A stretch of DNA of 64,000 nucleotides from Roseibium aggregatum. GTDB taxonomy: Bacteria > Pseudomonadota > Alphaproteobacteria > Rhizobiales > Stappiaceae. The stretch lies in the NCBI RefSeq assembly GCF_014692675.1, contig NZ_JABFCZ010000029.1, forward strand, positions 1 through 64,000, given 5' to 3'. Positions 61,565 through 64,000 of this stretch are shown piece after piece (the stretch's first letter is position 1; the number at the start of each line of letters is the position of its first letter). The translations under genes were made by a program, and so were the position numbers. The notes beneath the pieces were generated by a model. The model ran no database searches. It was not told the DNA's origin and saw only the letters and a program-made list of their open reading frames with translations.

Positions 61565-63772
61565 TCAATGCGTCGATGTCACCTGAACATTCAAAAGCCC
61601 CGGCAGCACCTGCGGCGTGACCATGCTGCCGACGATCTGGGCGACCGGCACCGGCTTCACAGGGGCCAGCACGACCCGGAAGGTACCCGGATTGGCGAGA
61701 AAATCCGCCACCGCATCGCTGACCGTCTTTGTAAAGGCCGGATCGTTGATCGGCTGCAGCGCTGCTTCCGCCTGCATCACCAGTGCCTGGATGAAGGTCT
61801 CTTCGGGAGCACCGGCATCCTGCGCCATCTTCTGAATGGCCTTCGTCGTCACGCCGGCATCGGCGAAGCTGATCTCGGCACCGACGAAGGCAGAGGAGAC
61901 GAGGGCGATCTGGCCCTGGGTTTGCGGATCCTCGAACAGCGCCTTCGGAACATTGGCGAACTTCATCGTGGCTTCGGCCCGGCCCAGGTCCTGAACGTCG
62001 ATCATCAGCTTCTCAAGCGTCAGTTCGAGGGTGTCTTCGTCCCAGTGAAGCCGGGTCTCGTCGGACCAGGTAAAGTTTTTGAGACCGATCTCTTTCAGGA
62101 ATGCGGCGGCCTGCGCATTGTCCAGGGCATCGACGGGGATCGATGCGTTGTCGGTCCTTGCGGAGATGTCCGTCGGGATCGGCGCGGCTGTGGTCGAAAA
62201 ATCATGCGCCAGTTTGCCGACGACGATTTCACCTTCGCCAGGCACGACAATGTGCAGGTCTTCCAGACCGTAGGAAATCGACCGGGGTGTGAACACCCGG
62301 GCGATCCGCATCGGATCCGGTCTGGACTTGCCGGCCTCCGTGACGAGGGTCGGAATGAGTTTGGCCATCGGTCCGTAGGGTGCGAAGTCCAGATTGCCCA
62401 GGTGAGCCCGTCCAAGGCTGAAAGACCCGCCATTGGGAAGAGAGGGCGCTTTCATGTCGGAGACGCGGATATCGCCTATCTTGTCCGAGCTCATTTCGGA
62501 CAAACCGATTTCGCCCATTGAAAATGTAACCGTCTGCCTTTGGTCTTCGCCATTCGGCAAGGTGACTATGATGTCACGCATACTGGCATCCGAAATGCCA
62601 AAGGATCGGTAGGCCTGGAACGCGGCGGTAACGAATTGCTCAAGGGCCGGTTTCTTGCCGGAAAACAGATCGTCAAGAAGGTCGAGGAAATCGAAGTCCC
62701 GCTTCGTGACGGTTACGCCCGAGACATCTACGCTTGCAATCGTCACGTCATACGGTTGATCCGGCGGTATGTTCCGATGGATCTCGTAATTCTGGGCCTG
62801 CGCAGAGCGGAGAAGCGGCAGCGGGTTTCCGGTTTCCGGAACGTCGGGATCGAGCAGAGCCAGGAAATTGCCGAGGTTAATATCCTTGTAGGAAGTGCGG
62901 CCCTGACGGGAGGTCTCTTTCCCGGCTTTTTTGCCAGCAATCGTGACCTCAATGTCTTGCGTGGCACCTTCGGTGGAATATTCGCCGATGACGCCGTCTT
63001 TGAAGTTGAGTGCCTGATAGCCTGTCACCGTGATTTTATTGTTTCCTGTAATCGCGGTGCCATCATCAGTGTGCAACGTGACCGAAATAATTCCGCTGAT
63101 CTCATCCGTTTCTACGCTGTCATAGGAACCGGCTTTAAGAAAAGAAAGAACCGGAAGCCAGCGGCTTGCCGGGTGCTGCGGATCTTCAGCAGGCAGCTTG
63201 GGCAGGACGATTGTATAGTTGTCCGCCCGAACGCCGGTCATGGTGAGGTTCGATTGGACGATACTTTCACCGTTAAGCATCACATTGACCGATAAACCGG
63301 CGCCTTCGGGATAGCGCACGGCGTCCGCGTGAATGCCGCTTTCAGTCTGCGTCAAGCCGGTAAAAGCCATGGCGGGACTGGAAACAGTTAGCGAATACTC
63401 CAAATGCTGCTTCTGCTGCTTCTGCTGCTTCTTGCTGTCATCCGGGGCGCCCGGTTCGGTCGTTTCGGATTTTTTCGGAATTGCAAAGTCAGCAGAACCG
63501 GAGAAATTCATCCGGAAATTCGGGACGGTCACCGTATCGGTTGCGCTGTCGTATTGGATCGGGTCGTTTGTAACGTCGAACCCGAGCTTTTTCAGGCTGT
63601 CCGGATAGGCCCTGAACGCCTCTTCGGCCGCGCTCTGGGCGTAGGCGGACGTGGCCGGTACGACGAGAGCGGCGCCGATCCACAAGGCTGCCGTACAGCG
63701 TGATATCCGCGCCCGGGCTTTGTGAAGCCGGCCCGGCCGACCATCGGATATTGAGGCAGATGAAGAAAGCAA
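61565..63772 (-). CDS. large exported protein of unknown function
   Basis: 735 residues if it starts at the TTG at 63772, which has GGGAG seven bases upstream; an ATG at 63880 would add 36 residues without conserved look. A signal peptide follows within ~25-50 (CTAALWIGAALVVPATSAYA). The body is beta-rich with repeated units containing strands and YxDIN-like turns: SMGEIGLSEMSSDKIGDIRV, GRAHLGNLDFAPYG and DLHIVVPGEGEIVVGKL. A run of nine KQQ-type residues near 102-112 comes from a 9-base slippage-prone repeat. I recognise no family. Periplasmic or outer-surface function only can be inferred. Confidence 0.6.
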   Translation of the reverse strand: MLSSSASISDGRPGRLHKARARISRCTAALWIGAALVVPATSAYAQSAAEEAFRAYPDSLKKLGFDVTNDPIQYDSATDTVTVPNFRMNFSGSADFAIPKKSETTEPGAPDDSKKQQKQQKQHLEYSLTVSSPAMAFTGLTQTESGIHADAVRYPEGAGLSVNVMLNGESIVQSNLTMTGVRADNYTIVLPKLPAEDPQHPASRWLPVLSFLKAGSYDSVETDEISGIISVTLHTDDGTAITGNNKITVTGYQALNFKDGVIGEYSTEGATQDIEVTIAGKKAGKETSRQGRTSYKDINLGNFLALLDPDVPETGNPLPLLRSAQAQNYEIHRNIPPDQPYDVTIASVDVSGVTVTKRDFDFLDLLDDLFSGKKPALEQFVTAAFQAYRSFGISDASMRDIIVTLPNGEDQRQTVTFSMGEIGLSEMSSDKIGDIRVSDMKAPSLPNGGSFSLGRAHLGNLDFAPYGPMAKLIPTLVTEAGKSRPDPMRIARVFTPRSISYGLEDLHIVVPGEGEIVVGKLAHDFSTTAAPIPTDISARTDNASIPVDALDNAQAAAFLKEIGLKNFTWSDETRLHWDEDTLELTLEKLMIDVQDLGRAEATMKFANVPKALFEDPQTQGQIALVSSAFVGAEISFADAGVTTKAIQKMAQDAGAPEETFIQALVMQAEAALQPINDPAFTKTVSDAVADFLANPGTFRVVLAPVKPVPVAQIVGSMVTPQVLPGLLNVQVTSTH
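63403..63436. repeat. 9-base tandem repeat inside the large exported protein gene
   Basis: TTCTGCTGC units recur about three and a half times in a row (63403-63436), encoding QQK-type residues on the reverse strand. Such repeats are prone to slippage, here in multiples of three residues, so the frame is kept. Confidence 0.6.
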
Positions 63773-63917
63773 ACGAAATCTCCCGTCCAAGATACTGAAA
63801 AAGCAACGGAAGAGATTTAAGCGGTGTTCGTGACGGTTTTGCAATAAGGGGTTGTGAAAAAAGACGATGTCGGTTTCCATCTGAAGGCCGGACGGCTGAC
63901 AAGGTCCTAACTCTCGA

Positions 63918-64000
63918 TAGTCACCCCGGGCGAACGCAGTGAGACCCGGGGCCGGGGAGGCAGAAGCCTTATGGCTTCAATGTTGTTATCCTGACAAAGA
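63918..64000. repeat. dispersed intergenic repeat, family B, cut by window edge
   Basis: TCACCCCGGG at its left end and the interior (CGCAGTGAGACCCGGGGCCGGGGAGG, then TATCCTGACAAAGA) match the copy at 14001-14132 in order. The right end lies outside the window. Confidence 0.55.

Overview
The window reads as chromosomal DNA of a high-GC alphaproteobacterium. The gene order rplU-rpmA-(GNAT genes)-obgE-proB-proA-nadD-rsfS-rlmH-envC-like-ctpA-polysaccharide deacetylase-rppH is the usual one of Hyphomicrobiales/Rhizobiales-type genomes. The L21 protein with a C-terminal helix-hairpin-helix tail and the self-sufficient reductive dehalogenase suggest a marine, Stappiaceae/Roseibium-like heterotroph. 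That family assignment is inference from gene content, not from a marker-gene search.

Layout. 1-3.2 kb: an AT-richer patch with a possible IS21-like end and two glycosyltransferases, probably acquired. 3.2-14 kb: assorted metabolism (DUF302 protein, a 31-residue peptide candidate, maleylacetoacetate isomerase, SDR, voltage-gated-type K+ channel with a zinc ribbon, esterase/PHB-depolymerase-like protein, a CaiB/BaiF CoA-transferase coupled to a thiamine-diphosphate enzyme, panC-panB, ChaN-like protein). An inverted-repeat element sits just upstream of panC. 14-22.7 kb: the most unusual region. A LysR regulator diverges from a 1070-residue cytoplasmic reductive dehalogenase fused to its own reductase. 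It is followed by a pentapeptide-repeat protein and an IclR regulator divergent from a self-sufficient P450 that carries the same kind of reductase module. 22.7-27 kb: small exported His/Met/Cys-rich proteins, a Met-rich EF-hand protein, a cytochrome c and a DUF411/CopG-like protein, which together look like periplasmic copper handling; an acyltransferase lies among them.

27-37.7 kb: a complete histidine-degradation regulon using the HutF/HutG branch. hutC-hutF diverges from hutI-hutH-hutG-hutU, with 4-base start/stop overlaps, followed by a polar amino-acid ABC transporter (probably for histidine) with a terminator-like hairpin after the binding-protein gene. 38-42 kb: flavin reductase-like protein, LprI-like protein, SH3-type exported protein, a polytopic membrane protein, a decayed second copy of the SH3 gene's 3' end, and tRNA-Ser(CGA). 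42-55 kb: the conserved ribosome/proline/NAD/cell-division cluster. 55-61.5 kb: SDR, LysR and an NAD-type formate dehydrogenase encoded by two genes (fused gamma-beta, plus alpha). 61.5-63.8 kb: a large exported protein of unknown function.

Dispersed intergenic inverted repeats of at least two families lie at 13.9, 14.0, 37.8 and 63.9 kb. The best candidates for something not routinely described are the adjacent rdhA-P450 pair sharing a reductase module, the copper-type cluster, the 10.7-10.9 kb inverted-repeat element, and the short peptide gene at 3960-4054.
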